64,000 nucleotides of DNA from Paragyromitra xinjiangensis (lineage: Eukaryota > Ascomycota > Pezizomycetes > Pezizales > Discinaceae), in NCBI GenBank assembly GCA_038503065.1, contig JBCAMK010000002.1:620001-684000 (forward strand). Reading direction: 5' to 3'. How positions within the stretch are numbered: position 1 is the first letter of the stretch; every line of letters starts with the position of its first letter. Below the pieces are notes generated by a model. It was not told the origin of the DNA, searched no databases, and was given only the letters and a program-made list of their open reading frames with translations. Positions 1 to 13,571 of the stretch are shown here, piece by piece. Position numbers and translations under genes: made by a program.

Positions 1-434
1 TAAGGGATGGTATAGCCATGTATCTATCACAATATATCTCTGTTTCCATAAGACTTATATATAAGATTTACACATGACATCACATAATTAGTTTATGCCT
101 TGGTGATGATATCGCATTGCTTTAAACTGTACTACAAGCAATCCACCTCGATCCATCCACATCAAATCAATCCAATTCTTGGAAAAATTACTCTCGCGAC
201 TTAATACCGATAGTAAGTTGTTTAGTGATGTTCGGACCGGGGAGATCTCGAAAGTCGCAGCTGCTTGTCGACGTACAGCTTGCGGCCCATGGAGAATATA
301 GCCACTAAGAAGCAGCCAAAATTGTCAGCGCAGCTGGGAGAATAATATATGCAAGAGATTCAGTGCTTACTTCCAACACCAGCACTGGTTCACCGGAAAA
401 AATGTAGGTTAGTTTGGTGTTTTACTGTGGTTTG
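1..434. other. left-edge noncoding stretch
   Basis: No convincing exon is visible on either strand. The region is AT-rich and full of stops. It is probably the 3' flank of the small minus-strand gene that ends at 435. Confidence 0.4.
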
Positions 435-865
435 TTAAAGAGAGATTCGTACCCGATAACAATTCCTACAGACAGCGCCGATTTATCATTAGCTCCAATA
501 AAATTCGGAATGTGCACGAAATGAATCGGGACGTATTGGCTCATACCTAGAGGAATCAATTCTGGAGGAACCTTCTTCAACTGCCGGATCCTCTGAGAGA
601 TCGTATGCGCTATCCATCCAAAAGAAATCAGCATCCCCATCACATAGCTCCTCAAGTTTTCCACGATCGCCAGAAACCACCCCGTATTCCCGTTTCTTTA
701 AATCAAAGTGCTCATGACGTGATTCGATAACTGTAGAATCGCACGACTGGAAAAGTATTGGGGAACAGTACCACTTTGCTCTTGCTTCTAAAACATCACA
801 TTTAAATCAGCAATTGCAATACGGAAACGCAGATAATAAGAGCAAGAACGTACGGGCATAGCCAT
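435..865 (-). CDS. small spliced protein of unknown function (about 95 aa)
   Basis: I do not recognise this protein. Three exons can be joined on the minus strand: 865-850, 787-547 and 465-435. The second intron is textbook, with a GTATGAG donor, a GCTAATG branch-like site and a TGTAG acceptor. The first (849-788) has a weaker GTTCTT donor and a TTTTAG acceptor. The frame closes through all three exons and gives a 95-residue acidic protein starting MAMPVQARAKWYC. The central exon stays open for about 80 codons and includes a DADFFWMDSAYDLSEDP stretch. No signal peptide, membrane segment or known domain is evident. The 3' end is uncertain, because another GT (GTACGAATC) lies just before the proposed stop. 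It could also be a fragment of a decayed gene. Confidence 0.38.
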
Positions 866-1440
866 GTTGAAAGCGTTGTTCTAGAAACTGCGGGGAATAG
901 GATTGAGTGGAGAGTTGGGAAGTGGGTTGTGTGGTTGATCCGAGAGATCGGGTGAGACTGATGTCGACGAGGTTAAATGATTGGCTGCTTTAATCATGCC
1001 TTGGCCTTTATTGGCTTCCAAGCAAAAGCGGCGGGCGCCGGGTAACTAGCTTATGACGACAGCATAGATTTAAAGGTTACAGTAGTAGGTGCTGGGGTTT
1101 CTGTCCTCAGCAATACTTCGTGAGGTATTATGTTGAGATTCGATTCTGTTGAAATCGAGTCAATCAAGGTGCTATTGTTATTCAGATGAAGAGTTTCTTT
1201 CACCGAATATCACTCGCCGTAATTCTCGAAGCTAAATTTTGGGATCTAGCATTCTCAAGTTTGAGCAAGATTAGGGCCATGGTGAGTTTTGGCCATTTAT
1301 CATTAATCGCTCCTCCTTAATAGATTTTAAGTAATATATTAAAGACCGAAATTATCAGGAGATGCTTTATGGGGTGGCGATTTTATTAGGATTAGGCTAT
1401 AGATATTCTCGAATTTGAATATTGTATACTTCATCGCATA
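866..1440. other. intergenic region between two minus-strand genes
   Basis: No coding exon is supported. It serves as the promoter side of the small gene at 435-865 and the 3' flank of the RCC1-like gene. Two ATTGG (inverted CCAAT) motifs occur around 977-1015. Confidence 0.4.
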
Positions 1441-2675
1441 TCACTCGCCTTCTTCAAACCTAATAAACGTGCCCCACCCTCCGGCAAACAACTTTCTAGC
1501 ATTCATCCCTTTTGGTAGACCCTCCAACTCTTTCCACTCCCTCTGAAATCCCATATTGCCCGTTCCAACCTGTCCGTTCTCACCCCTTCCCGCAGCCCAC
1601 ACTCTCCCATCCGCCGTCAGCGCTACTATATGCCCTTCTCCAACCACTACATCTTTCACATCTAGACCACTTCCTAAATCTACTAAATGTACCTCTCCAC
1701 CATCTAGGTTCTCCAGCCCTTCAATTATCTCTCCGTCACCTGCACGTCCACCCCATATATAGAGATCTTCCTGCCTACTCAGGGCCGCTGTGATCCAACC
1801 ACCCGAGGAAATATGAGCGATTGGGACACCACCAAGGGCGTCAATAATACCAGGTTGGTTGGCGGGTTGGTCGGGAGAATCTAAACTACGGCCGAGGTTA
1901 CAATGGCGTGGGTCACCGAAAGTGAAGACTTCACCTCCGGCAGTGAGAAAGGCAAAGGCAGACTCATTAGATTCGAGCTCAATTATTTCGGATATTGTGT
2001 CTGAGAGGTCGAATTCTTCCTCGGGGTTTTCCTGGGATGCGAAAGCTTCGAAAGTTGTCCAGAGGGCCACTTTGCTCCCGTCTGTGAGAAGTGAAGAGGG
2101 TCAGTAGTCCTCTCTCATTGGTGTGCGACTTTTCTTTTCACGGAAGATTATATACTCTTGATCACGCAGACTCTCCCATTTCCGGCAATTGTGATATTTG
2201 TGACGTCTTTGATTGAGGGCACTGGATTCAGCTCAAAGCCTTCGTTTTTGGGGTTCTTGGTCAGAAGAAAGACGTCTTTTTTGGACGTTAGGATGCCTTT
2301 CATTCCGGTGTGATCTCCAAATGATTTTATCAAGGAACTCGCAGCGTTTTGATTTTCGGAGAGTTTGAGAGTAATTTGCTTTCCGTGTGCATCAGCGCCT
2401 CTAAGGTAGAGCTCGTCGTCGATTTCAACTACAGCGACTCATTATTAGGCGATTGTTTATATAACTACAAGAATTTCCGGAACTGGTGCCATATACCCAC
2501 GTAGAGTATCCGACCAACCTGCAAACAGCACACTCGCTGTTTTCTCCCCCGAAGCTACTATCGAAGGCTTAATGATGTCATCGGGAATATCGTGGGATGG
2601 TCTTTCTGGAGTATCTGCGTAGGGCAGTAGCTGCCCATTGGCATTGAAGCCACACGCTACTAGTGCTACTGGCAT
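1441..2675 (-). CDS. RCC1-repeat (beta-propeller) protein
   Basis: The protein is a predicted RCC1-type seven-bladed propeller of 362 aa. Exons 2675-2501, 2428-2156 and 2081-1441 join in frame: the first donor is GTGGGT after SDTL, and the second is GTATAT. Blade-like repeats include LVACGFNANGQL at the N-terminus, FLTAGGEVFTFGDPRHCNLG near residues 195-215, ALSRQEDLYIWGGRAGDGE, and ALTADGRVWAAGRGENGQVG near the C-terminus. These match the GxVxxWGxNxxGQLG pattern of RCC1 repeats. RCC1-family proteins range from Ran exchange factors to yeast Ats1 and RCCD1-like proteins. The length and divergent N-terminus fit an Ats1/RCCD1-like member better than true RCC1/Prp20, so the partner is not assigned. 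The start Met lies 216 bp from the divergent cyclin gene and probably shares its promoter. Confidence 0.85.
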
Positions 2676-2891
2676 GGCGTATAGTTGTAGGAATTACCGA
2701 ACGTATCGAATCGGAAGCCGTAAACGCTGAGGTGGGGAGAGAGATCGACAGTGATGTGAGTTGCATTACTATTTCAGCCTCATATCTTGGCGTACCAGAA
2801 CCTCAGCTTCGGGCCTTGAACTTGATCTTCAGTCAACTGTTCGCGATTCACCCAACTTCACAACTCCTTCTCTCCCCCCCAAAAATTCAAA
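2676..2891. promoter_or_regulatory. divergent promoter between RCC1-like and cyclin genes
   Basis: This 216-bp spacer separates two divergent start codons. It is pyrimidine-rich toward the cyclin start (CTCCTTCTCTCCCCCC just upstream), as is common before fungal start codons. Shared regulation is an inference. Confidence 0.5.
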
Positions 2892-3835
2892 ATGCCTTCT
2901 CCCCATCGCTCCAAGTCTCGTTCTATTTCCAAGCCTCCAGTTCAGGTAGAGCCTTTACTCCTTCCTTCAGACGACCCTGACACCTTCCTCACCCTCATGG
3001 CCGACACCCTTCGTCTCTCCACCGAAACTCTCACGATGGCCTATGTCTATATACATCGCTACAAACGCTGGATCAACGAATCCACATCCAAAGAACCAGA
3101 TCTTAACGTTTCTGAGCTTCTCGACGAACACGTCTTTGCTCCCTCCCCTTATCTTCCTCAGTTCCCCTAGTTGAATGAAGTACTGACGATTACGGCGCCG
3201 GCACCCCCTCGCTCTCTAGCCCGCTTTCTCGCCGGATACGAACTATATAGACACTATCCCTCGCTTCCCTCTCTCTCGCTACAAAGGCCACTGAGTCTCC
3301 ACGACGACTTCGCGAATTTCTAGTACCCGCGTATACACTCCAGCACCCAACAGCTGCGGAACCGCTCACATTCCCCTCTCCCTTGTACGACACTCTTAGG
3401 TCAACCCTTGTTACTGCAGAGCTACTACTGCTCCGTGTACTGCGATTCGAGCTACGGGTTCCGCTCCCATACGAGTATCTCCCACGACTGCTCGAGAAGG
3501 CATTGACATTGTCGGAGCAGCTCGCGTCCGCGTCTGCAGAGGATAGGTTAGAGTCACGAGTGGTTGATCTGAAGGATACAGCTTTGGGCAGGGCCGTTTG
3601 GGTGAAAGTCGGGGATGCAATGAAGAGCTACAGAATTTGTAACTTCTTCCCGGCTAGGGCTGTTGCGGCGGCTTGTGTTTTTCATGTTGCGGTTGTGGAG
3701 CGAGGATGTAGGGCGCCAGGGGAGCATAGGGCCTGGTTGAGGAAGGTTGCGGGGGAAAGGGTTGAATATGAGGACTTTGTGGATGCGTTAGAGGAGATTG
3801 GGGCTTTGACTGCTCCAAGGTATGCCACTGCGTGA
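2892..3835 (+). CDS. cyclin-box protein
   Basis: Two exons (2892-3131 and 3251-3835) encode 274 aa. The intron donor is the less usual GTCTTT and the acceptor is TATATAG; both sides are phase 0. The N-terminal half carries the first cyclin-box helices (TLRLSTETLTMAYVYIHRYK). The second exon restores the LSLASLSLATKATESPRRL segment, equivalent to the LLATACLFLACKVEE helix of cyclins. It is followed by LVTAELLLLRVLRFELRVP, matching the ExxLLxxLxFDLxxxxP helix, and by RICNFFPARAVAAACVFHVAV in the second fold. This order resembles transcription-type or Q/L-type cyclins rather than B-type ones. The kinase partner cannot be read from the sequence. The start AAAATGCC is the first ATG after the divergent promoter. 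Confidence 0.85.
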
Positions 3836-4118
3836 ATCTGAGAGGATTTAATGCGTGTTAAGGGTCTGGAGTATGTATCATTCCCTACTCATTTTTGGTA
3901 ATGATCGGTTACAATCTAGCTTTCATTCATAGTTGACTCGAACAACAAGAGGATTCTATTTGACCTATCTTCCTCATGGCCTATCTTCCACATCGTGTAC
4001 TCTACGTCAGACTACCTCTTCCGTTATATATATGATTCATCGAAAACCCAGAAATCCACCGATAAAATAAATAAATAAAATGAATGTGAAGCGTTAACTA
4101 TCCAGCTCCTCGATTAAA
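3836..4118. other. convergent 3' flanks
   Basis: AT-rich spacer between the cyclin stop and the stop of the convergent GH63-like gene. The AATAAATAAATAAA run near 4067-4080 may hold polyadenylation signals. Confidence 0.45.
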
Positions 4119-7100
4119 TCACAGTCCTGCCTCGAGTTCATCTTCCTCTACCCCAAACACTGAGACATTACTCTTGACTCTCTGTAGCTGCTGGTTGACA
4201 TAACCCAATACCTCTTCGTCGTCTCTTTCCCTCGCCAGTCTCTCGTCTTCGTCTTCGTCGCCACCCCAGTCACTCCTTGCGTCAATACTTCTTGTTGACT
4301 GGCGTCGGCCCATGTACGGCTTCGGCTTACTAATACGCGAGAAAATATCGTCGAAGTAATGGTTCGCGGCAGTACCGGGTGTGCGAGGTGTTTGAGGCAC
4401 ACGGCAGTTGATGCCCGAGTCGTGAATCAACTTTGCAACAAGACCGGTCCAACCGGTCTGATGAGAGGCACCGAGGCCTCGGCCGTCGTCAGCGTGGAAG
4501 AACTCGTGGAACCATAGATTGTCGCGCCAGTGCATGTTGAAGTCGAGTAAGTCGATGCCGGCATTGCATGCTCTGCGGCCGTCTTCGCCTTGGGCGAAGA
4601 TATGTTGTAGACGATGTTGAATCTCTTCGGCTACGTGCCCAAGATGCATGTATTCACCGGAGCCAGTAGGACATTCGACTTTGAATTCATCTCCGTAAAA
4701 CATGTAGAACCTCAGGAGAGATTCGATAAGAAGGAAGTTGACACAGAGCCAGATGGGCTTTAGATAGACGATGTCAGTAAAGGAAACTAGAGGAACGAGG
4801 GAAAACATACACCACGCCAATTGCTGTTACCACCAAACAATGAGCTGTTCGAATCGCCTGGAACATAGTCCACCTTGAACTCCTGTCCGTTCACGTTCAT
4901 CGAGTATGGATTCTCCTTGTGATGTTTTGACAACCTAATCGCGATCAGCGTCTAGTATCTTCACACCTTTTAAAGAGAAGCACTCACGATCTAATACCAT
5001 AGTCGCTCAAGAACTCGTCCTCATCCAACATCTTTTCCAAGATTCGAACTAATCTGTCCTTGCTCACGAGTGACAATAACATCCTGTCGCCCTTTCCTCT
5101 CTTGGACATACTCGCAATATTTCGCTCTGCGACATCATTTCTGTTTTCAACGAACCAGTCTACCCGTTTCTTGAAGCTCGGGAATTTGCTCATCAACTCA
5201 GGTTCTAGGGTGAGCACGGCGTACAATGGAATCAATCCGACAAGAGACCTGACAGGCATCTGTTGGGACCAAGGCCCTCCCCAAGAGATAGCGTCATAGT
5301 AGAACCTAATACCATCGTTCATCAGTACAGTTACCTAATGCAAAGATATCGAGGAAGGGAGGTGCAAACCCATCTTGTTCATTCCACAAACTTGACTCGC
5401 CCTCCTGTTCACCCTTGTATGTCATTGCATCACTAATGAAAATAAAGTGCTCGAAAAACTTGCTGGCAATGTCTTCGTAGATGCGGCGGTGCTTCGCTAA
5501 CTCCAACGCAATGTTCAACATGTTCAACGAGTAGAACGCCATCCACCCAGTGGAATCAGCCTGCTCCAGAACACCACCGGTTGGCAATGGCTCAGAACGA
5601 TTGAATATTCCGATATTGTCGAGTCCTAAGAAACCACCTTCGAAGACATTCTTGCCGTCGAAGTCTTTACGGTTGACCCACCTGGACATTAAATCATCAG
5701 CAATCACTCGACAAGGGCTGTGACCACTTAGCTTACCATGTGAAGTTGAGCAAGAGCTTCTGGAAAACACGCTCAAGGAAATCAAGATCTTCGCGACCGT
5801 ACAGCTTCCGCTCCATTTTGAATGTTCTGAAGACAGCCCAAGCGTGGACTGGAGGATTGACATCTCCAAAGTTCCATTCGTACGCAGGGATCTGTTCGCG
5901 CCAAATTTAGCTTCCAACAAGAACAAGTATTATCTATTCAGGTCGTGACTAACTTGACCGTTAGGATGCATATACCACTCCCTTGTCATCACATCGAGTT
6001 GCTTCTTCGCAAAATCTGGATCCACCATCGCTAACGGAATAGTGTGGAATGCTGTATCCCATGCTGCGAAAAATGGATACTCCCAACAATCTGGCATACT
6101 GAGAATATCATCTAGATGCATGTGTCTCCATGTTTGGTTGCGAATGCCCTTTCTGCCTGGCGGTGGTGGTGGCTGTGTGGGATCACCGTTGGCCCACTGG
6201 TCCCAGATAAAGTGGTAAAATTGCTTTGTCCACAACATCCCAGACAGTGCCTGGCGTTGAATATTCCTAAGATCGTCTGCCATCGGAAGGGGTGAGATAC
6301 GCCAATAAAATTCATCAGCCTCCGAACGGCGGCGCTCGATGATGTCGTCAAATTCTTCCTCATCGAGTCCGGCCTCATCAAGTACTGCATCAGGGGCAAG
6401 GTCCTCGGAACTCTTATTCAGGTTTCGGGTGAACTTGAATCGAACTACTGCACAACCACCGGGCGGGATACCGTCGCCTTCTTCGAATGCATACCAGGCT
6501 GCTGCCTTCGTACCCTTTTGCGCGGGATTGATGGCACCCTTCTTGTCGTCTACAATGTGACGATGAAAAGCGTCCTTTACATAAGGCTGTGCGTTTTCAC
6601 CACCATACAACACCTCATAGTTGGTATCGTTTTCCGTAAACAAGAGCTGTGGCATGACATCTTCTGACTCTGGGCTAACACCGGGGGAGGGTGAAAGCTG
6701 CATGTACCTTGTACCTAAGGACCAATGTTTTGACTCCGCGACAAATGGTGACTTCTGCGATATCTCGGGCTTTTTGTCCGGTGTCTCATGGCCCCAAGAC
6801 CAAGTGTTACGAAACCACATGTGGGGAATGATGTGAAGAGGTGCAGGCTCTGGGCCACGGTTCCAGGCGGTGATACGGAAAAGAAGTTCCTCTTCGTCAT
6901 CAGTATCTTTGGCAGTTTCGATATAGATATCCCAGTAACGATCATCCCTAAAACCGTGATACTTAGGGCCCTGTATCTACCATACAACCGAGGGTAGAAG
7001 GGAAACGCACTTGAAAATTCCTGTATCGAGAAGAGTGTACTCCGGGACATCTCTGCTGCGTTTTGCATTCTCATCGACCAAAGTCTGGTATGGAAACTTT

Positions 7101-7814
7101 CGCTGGGGGTACTTGTAAAGATATTTCATGTACGAATGTGCTGGGGTGTTGTCAAGATGAAAATGGGCCTCCTTGAGAGACTCCCCGTGATTTCCTTGGG
7201 GATTAGAGAGCCCGAATAGACGTTCCTTCAAGAAATCACTGTTTAGAGCTTTAGTATCTCAACTATTTTATGACTATTTAGCCAAGCAATGAAAGCTTAC
7301 TCTTGCTCGTTCCAGAAAACGAACGAAATGTTCTGAAGGCCGTGGCTATCCGAAACACCAGCAATTCCGTCCTCGCCCCAACGATAGGTTCTCGACCTTG
7401 CATGGTCATGAGGAAAGTCTGGAAGAGATAACAGGCAAGAAATTAGCGTTTGGAGAATTTAAATTGCTTGCGAGAGCGAACTGAAAACAGGGCCAAACAT
7501 ACGGTTCCAAGCATCTCCGTTTTCACTGATAGATGGAAGGGGTTTTTTTTAGTATACGATCGCAATTGCTCCCCACTTAATGAAAATTAATGGGGGGAGG
7601 ATTAAAGTGAACTCACGAATAATCCTCACGGACTGTTCCCCATTGACGTCTAGGATCCAATCAGTAAGAGGCCTTGTTAATTCTTCTAAACATAGGAAGT
7701 AACTCACTCGCTAACATAAGGTCCCCATTTCTTCCAGTATCTCGTCCTTTCCCTATCTTCCTTCAACCGTTTCTCCTCCGCACAAAGGTATTGATGAGAT
7801 CCGTGCTTCACCAT
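4119..7814 (-). CDS. GH63-like glycosidase-fold protein (yeast YMR196W family)
   Basis: The product is a large, probably cytosolic (alpha/alpha)6-fold glycosidase-like protein of 1016 aa, homologous to uncharacterised yeast YMR196W and to the GH63/mannosylglycerate-hydrolase-like clan. Eleven exons close in frame: 7814-7708, 7649-7617, 7525-7503, 7418-7301, 7238-7011, 6947-5954, 5891-5737, 5681-5370, 5305-4988, 4934-4811 and 4757-4119. The N-terminus has the family blocks [35 protein letters not shown] and [13 protein letters not shown]. The middle has [23 protein letters not shown] and [15 protein letters not shown]. The C-terminal half has [44 protein letters not shown] and [13 protein letters not shown]. 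There is no signal peptide or membrane segment, which argues against an ER processing glucosidase. Exons of 33 and 23 nt near the 5' end are easily missed. The substrate is unknown; bacterial relatives act on glucosyl or mannosyl glycerate-type compounds. Confidence 0.9.
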
Positions 7815-10800
7815 ATTCAGAGACCTTGGCAAAAATTTGATAGATCACAGATGAACTTCGATGACAGCAGAGATGGAAGGGATGATAAAAGAAGGGAGGA
7901 GGGAAGAGGAAGAGGGGTATGGCGGGGCCAGCAGTACAGCTCAGCCAGTGATATCAGAAGCAACACGCTCAACAAGAAACGACGTAACGGAGATTGTGGA
8001 TCATAATGGAAGAAACGAACAAGTTACATTTCCAGGGAGGCATGCTCCTAGGGTGCCTGCACGGCGCAATGCAGCCAAGTTCCAACTCTATGATTTGTCC
8101 AGCTAATAGCAGAAAAGGCGCCGCCAACATATATTTTTCGATATCTGGAACTACGGAGGTTGGCGCCGCCGCCAGTCCAAGAACTGCATCTCCAGGCGCT
8201 ACTATTGCTCACTGAGGAGAACCAAGCACGTGAAGGGGGTATGGACCGGAACTCATATGTTGAAACGGGCATGTGGATAGGTATCTATTTTATCCCATTT
8301 GCAAACGAAAGGCTAAGGCGGGGAAACATCGTGAGCAGTGAGTGACAACGACTAGGTGATAGTAGACAAAAGAGCCTGAGAGCATCATATGTATGCACAC
8401 AGGCATGGATGCTGCCGTCTGTAGGAGTGACTTTGCCCGCCCTGCTATATGTGTGTTTCCTATAGATCCCTATCGTAGATTCGCAAACACCATTCCTGCA
8501 TAACGCAAAAAACCCCCGGCAGCCGCAGAATCCAGATCTTTCTAACGATAAGCCGGGTGCCTAGCCGCTACGTCATTATTCACTTTTAGCCTTTACTCTT
8601 TTCAGCCGCATCTAGCTTTGAATCGTTATCGCACAGGGGTCAGAGCGCTCCTATGATCAACGGTCCGTGCACTAACGGTTCCGTGGTCCAACGAAAAGCT
8701 TCTTGCAACTGCAAAGCTCCGGTTCTGGCAAAATCAGTTACGAATTCGAAATTTTTATGCACATTATGGTTCTGCAAGAGCATCCCAGAATTTAGCCATC
8801 GGATGTCATTGGGTATCTAAACTTAAGATAACCTCCCGTCGCCGAGAAAGCCGGTGAAGATGCTGGATAAAAAAACCTTGGAATGCACATCCATCGCATG
8901 GCGTGCACAAGTATCTAATAGCAACACCCCTCCTTCACAATTGAGGAGATGTAGTTCGTTCCAGCGCTACGGGTGGGCAAAATCACAACGAAGCACTCGG
9001 TCCTTCTTTTTGGTGCTGTAAATCAGCTCCGCGCTAGATCAATTGTCAATTATCATTTCCCACCAACTGCAAAAATAAATCATTTTTGCGCAACTAACAG
9101 AAGAGACAGGATTTTATCGGTGTGGCATAACTTCCAATCAATTGTGAGCATGCGGATGAATACCAGGACGTACATACGTCATTAAACCTGTTTCCGTGGT
9201 TCACTTATGCGCATGGCGGATATCACGGTTTTCCGCCGAAAATAAACTGTACAACTCATTGGCCTCCACTCAATATTTGCGTTTATCCACATTCGTTTAT
9301 AATTGCCTGCGTGCTTCGAAATAAATTATCGATGGGTCCGCACGGATGGAGACAGCCACTTTATAGTAAGACTGACTGTCATTACTCGTGAAGGCTTTGA
9401 AATTGGCCCAGAATCTTATTAATCCGCCTCTAGTCTTTTTTTACAGTGGCTTCAGATTCTGTTTTTGTTCCTGGCCTCAGCTTGCCTATTATTAAAATCT
9501 CACTATATCATGATGGTACTGAATTATGGTAACACATGACCATCAATTTCAACATACATGGCTTTGATCGAGGCTGAGTGATATGTTGTGATTTTATCGA
9601 TTTTATCGAATTAGAAAGAACTCTAGCATAAGACCAAATAGACGACAGTAAATAAAGCTCTCCATATGTTCGCTCTATGTAACCTCTTTTTACTTTTTTA
9701 AAGCCTTTATTGATACGGCGTTTTTGTGGGGAGAAAGCTGGTAAGTCTTGTGAATACGTGTACATATAAGGGCAGCGGTTTGCGTGTCCAAACACTTGAG
9801 CAATCCGTGCTATCACTACACGCAGCTTCCACCAGAGTGAACTTTTCTCCTGTTGGGCGGCCCGACATAATAGATAATATACGAACACCCTGAATATTTC
9901 CTTGATGAATCCTTGTCCACCTTACTGGTACAAGAATATGGCCCATTCTGTAAATATTTCCCCTTCCACCTCAAGAGCCGCTCTAGGTGCAGTTCCAAAA
10001 ATTATTACTGAACCCCTCCTCCGAGAGTTGCTTGACGGGAAAAATATTTTTCCATCGCTGCCCCTGAAAGCTGTGCATTGCTTTATCCGGGTTCTTCTAG
10101 TAGATTCCCCCTGGGCGGGTAGACTCGGGGCTTCTTCGGGCTAGATCGGGAAAAATTCGCGACATGCAGGATATATGTACGGGTGCCTCTCCCTCCTACA
10201 TATTAGGATAAGCGAATGCCAGGGTCTTGGAAATAATATAGCCTCCTAGGGCTATTCGGTTATCAGTGAGGGGTGGACCCTCAAGTTAATTAAGGGGTAT
10301 CTAGACGTTGCGTACGAGCTATCATTAGAACGTTGCAACCTCAAGTGATATTGCATTGCAACTTTGTGGTTTTTTTTGAATATACATGTATACTAGAACG
10401 AAGATTGTGTCAAGGCAAAATGAAAGAACCTATTTCCACAAGACGAGTTATTGTGAAACTAGAGAAACATTGAAAAGCCGCTCTGGCAGAATGATAGCAC
10501 TTGCCTTTCAGATTCATCGTGCCTTAGCCCTGATTTCGCTGGTCACGCTTTCTTTGCTCCTCACAAACGTGAAGCTGAAGGAAAGGTACTAGCGCAAACA
10601 CCTGGATGGTGATTTCTAGATTATAGGGTGAGGTATATAATCTCATCAGGCATTTTAGAATAAGGTTAAGAGCAATAAGTACATGAATCTATGGATAGTT
10701 CCCTATATATAAACCCTGCTCCAATGTTTCTGGGCGCTAGGTTTTCGTAAATGAATATTCCTAAGGGTGAGTTTTTTTCAAGTAGCCTATTTAGTAACGC

Positions 10801-11986
10801 TTTTCTGTTTTTGGTACCGAAGCGGTTTTCTCTGGGTCCCAATACAATCGTCCCGAGAAGATATTTCGGCTGCGGGGCGGACCGGAGGCGAAGTGCAAGT
10901 ATGAATAAGAAGCAGGGACAGAAGATTTCTAGAGGATCTGTTCTTGAGATAGTTCAATGTTCCTATTAGCCTAATAGCCACAATCAGATAAGCTCCATGC
11001 GGATGCGGGGAAGTCATTTTGGCCATCGAGTTCAAACCCCAAATTCCGGGGAACGGTCAGCATCGGACTCAAAACCCACAGTTATAATATGCTTCGCAAT
11101 GATCATCTCAAAATATTCGGGTGGTGCGACGTGGGCTGCTCACACAGAGCTATAGCCTGGTCCCGGATCATTGACAAATCGATAAAGGCACCCGCCTGTG
11201 TACTCTGCTCGTATCGCTACCCATGGCAACTGACGCCTTGGAGGCATCTGATGAGGAATGATACGATGCTTACATGTGTTTCTATGTCCCCATAAGCGCA
11301 GCCTCAGCTTTAGAGGTGTTCGTAGTATGGGCGAACTGGTGAGCAGAGTTATCACGGGACGTTCACATGCAGGGAAAGACTCCTTTGAGTTCCAGAAAAC
11401 ACAAGGGAGAAAGACATAAGTTCGGCAAATTGATAGAATTTTATTGGAGAGTTAGGTACCAGAATGCAGCCGCTTGACAACCGTTGTGATGAGCGACCAA
11501 ATCAGGGGTCTTCTGCGTGACATTTGCGGGAGCGGCTGTTTCTGCACATGCCGGCGAATTATTGAGTACCGTAGCATTTCGTGAAATTCGTTCCGGCACT
11601 AGTATGAAGGGAGTAAATGCTAGCACTAAGGTAGTTTAGACTGGCCGTTTTTCTTGCTTTTTACCTATGTTCCACCCCTTAGCGCCGGAACGAATTTCAC
11701 GAAATGCTACGGTAGGCTTATACGAAAAACAAAATTCCTCGGCCCGGAGACCACGCGCTTAATACTACTACGCTAATAAAGAGCCTGAATGTCAAAGCTC
11801 ACCCCTCCCCCACCTTCTCCAGCTTCTCCCCAGCGAGTTATTTCAAACCCTCAGTCCACGCCACGCCATCTCCTGCAGCAAGCTAGAGTTCTGTACGTAA
11901 GGTAGAGCAGAGAGGGTTAGAACCAACCAACAGGAGTCATCCGCTTACTTGTTCTTCTGGCCACAAACTTCCCCACAGCTTCTTCG
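7815..11986. other. 4.2-kb gene-poor spacer
   Basis: No coding exon is supported. ORFs of up to about 126 codons lack domain similarity or splice context. The only distinct structure is the inverted-repeat element at 11567-11714. I saw no tRNA, LTR pair or transposase. The right end contains the aminotransferase promoter. Confidence 0.5.
11567..11714. mobile_element. 148-bp MITE-like inverted-repeat element
   Basis: Arms 11567-11601 and 11680-11714 are 35-nt inverted copies with one mismatch, separated by a 78-bp spacer without coding capacity. The arms start TACCGTAGCATTTCG and end CGAAATGCTACGGTA. The outermost TA on each side could therefore be a TA target duplication, as made by Tc1/mariner/Fot1-type elements. 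There is no transposase inside. A large RNA hairpin is the alternative reading. Confidence 0.6.

Positions 11987-13571
<1,585 letters not shown>

Noticed and set aside
5306..5369. Reading through [12 protein letters not shown] as coding in the GH63-like gene
   Set aside because: This would need an intron of about 29 nt and breaks the frame. A GTTTGC donor at 5369 gives an ordinary 64-nt intron, restores [12 protein letters not shown] and closes the whole gene in frame.
9508..9888. 126-codon minus-strand ORF
   Set aside because: No domain, overlaps other chance frames, AT-rich codons and no splice context.
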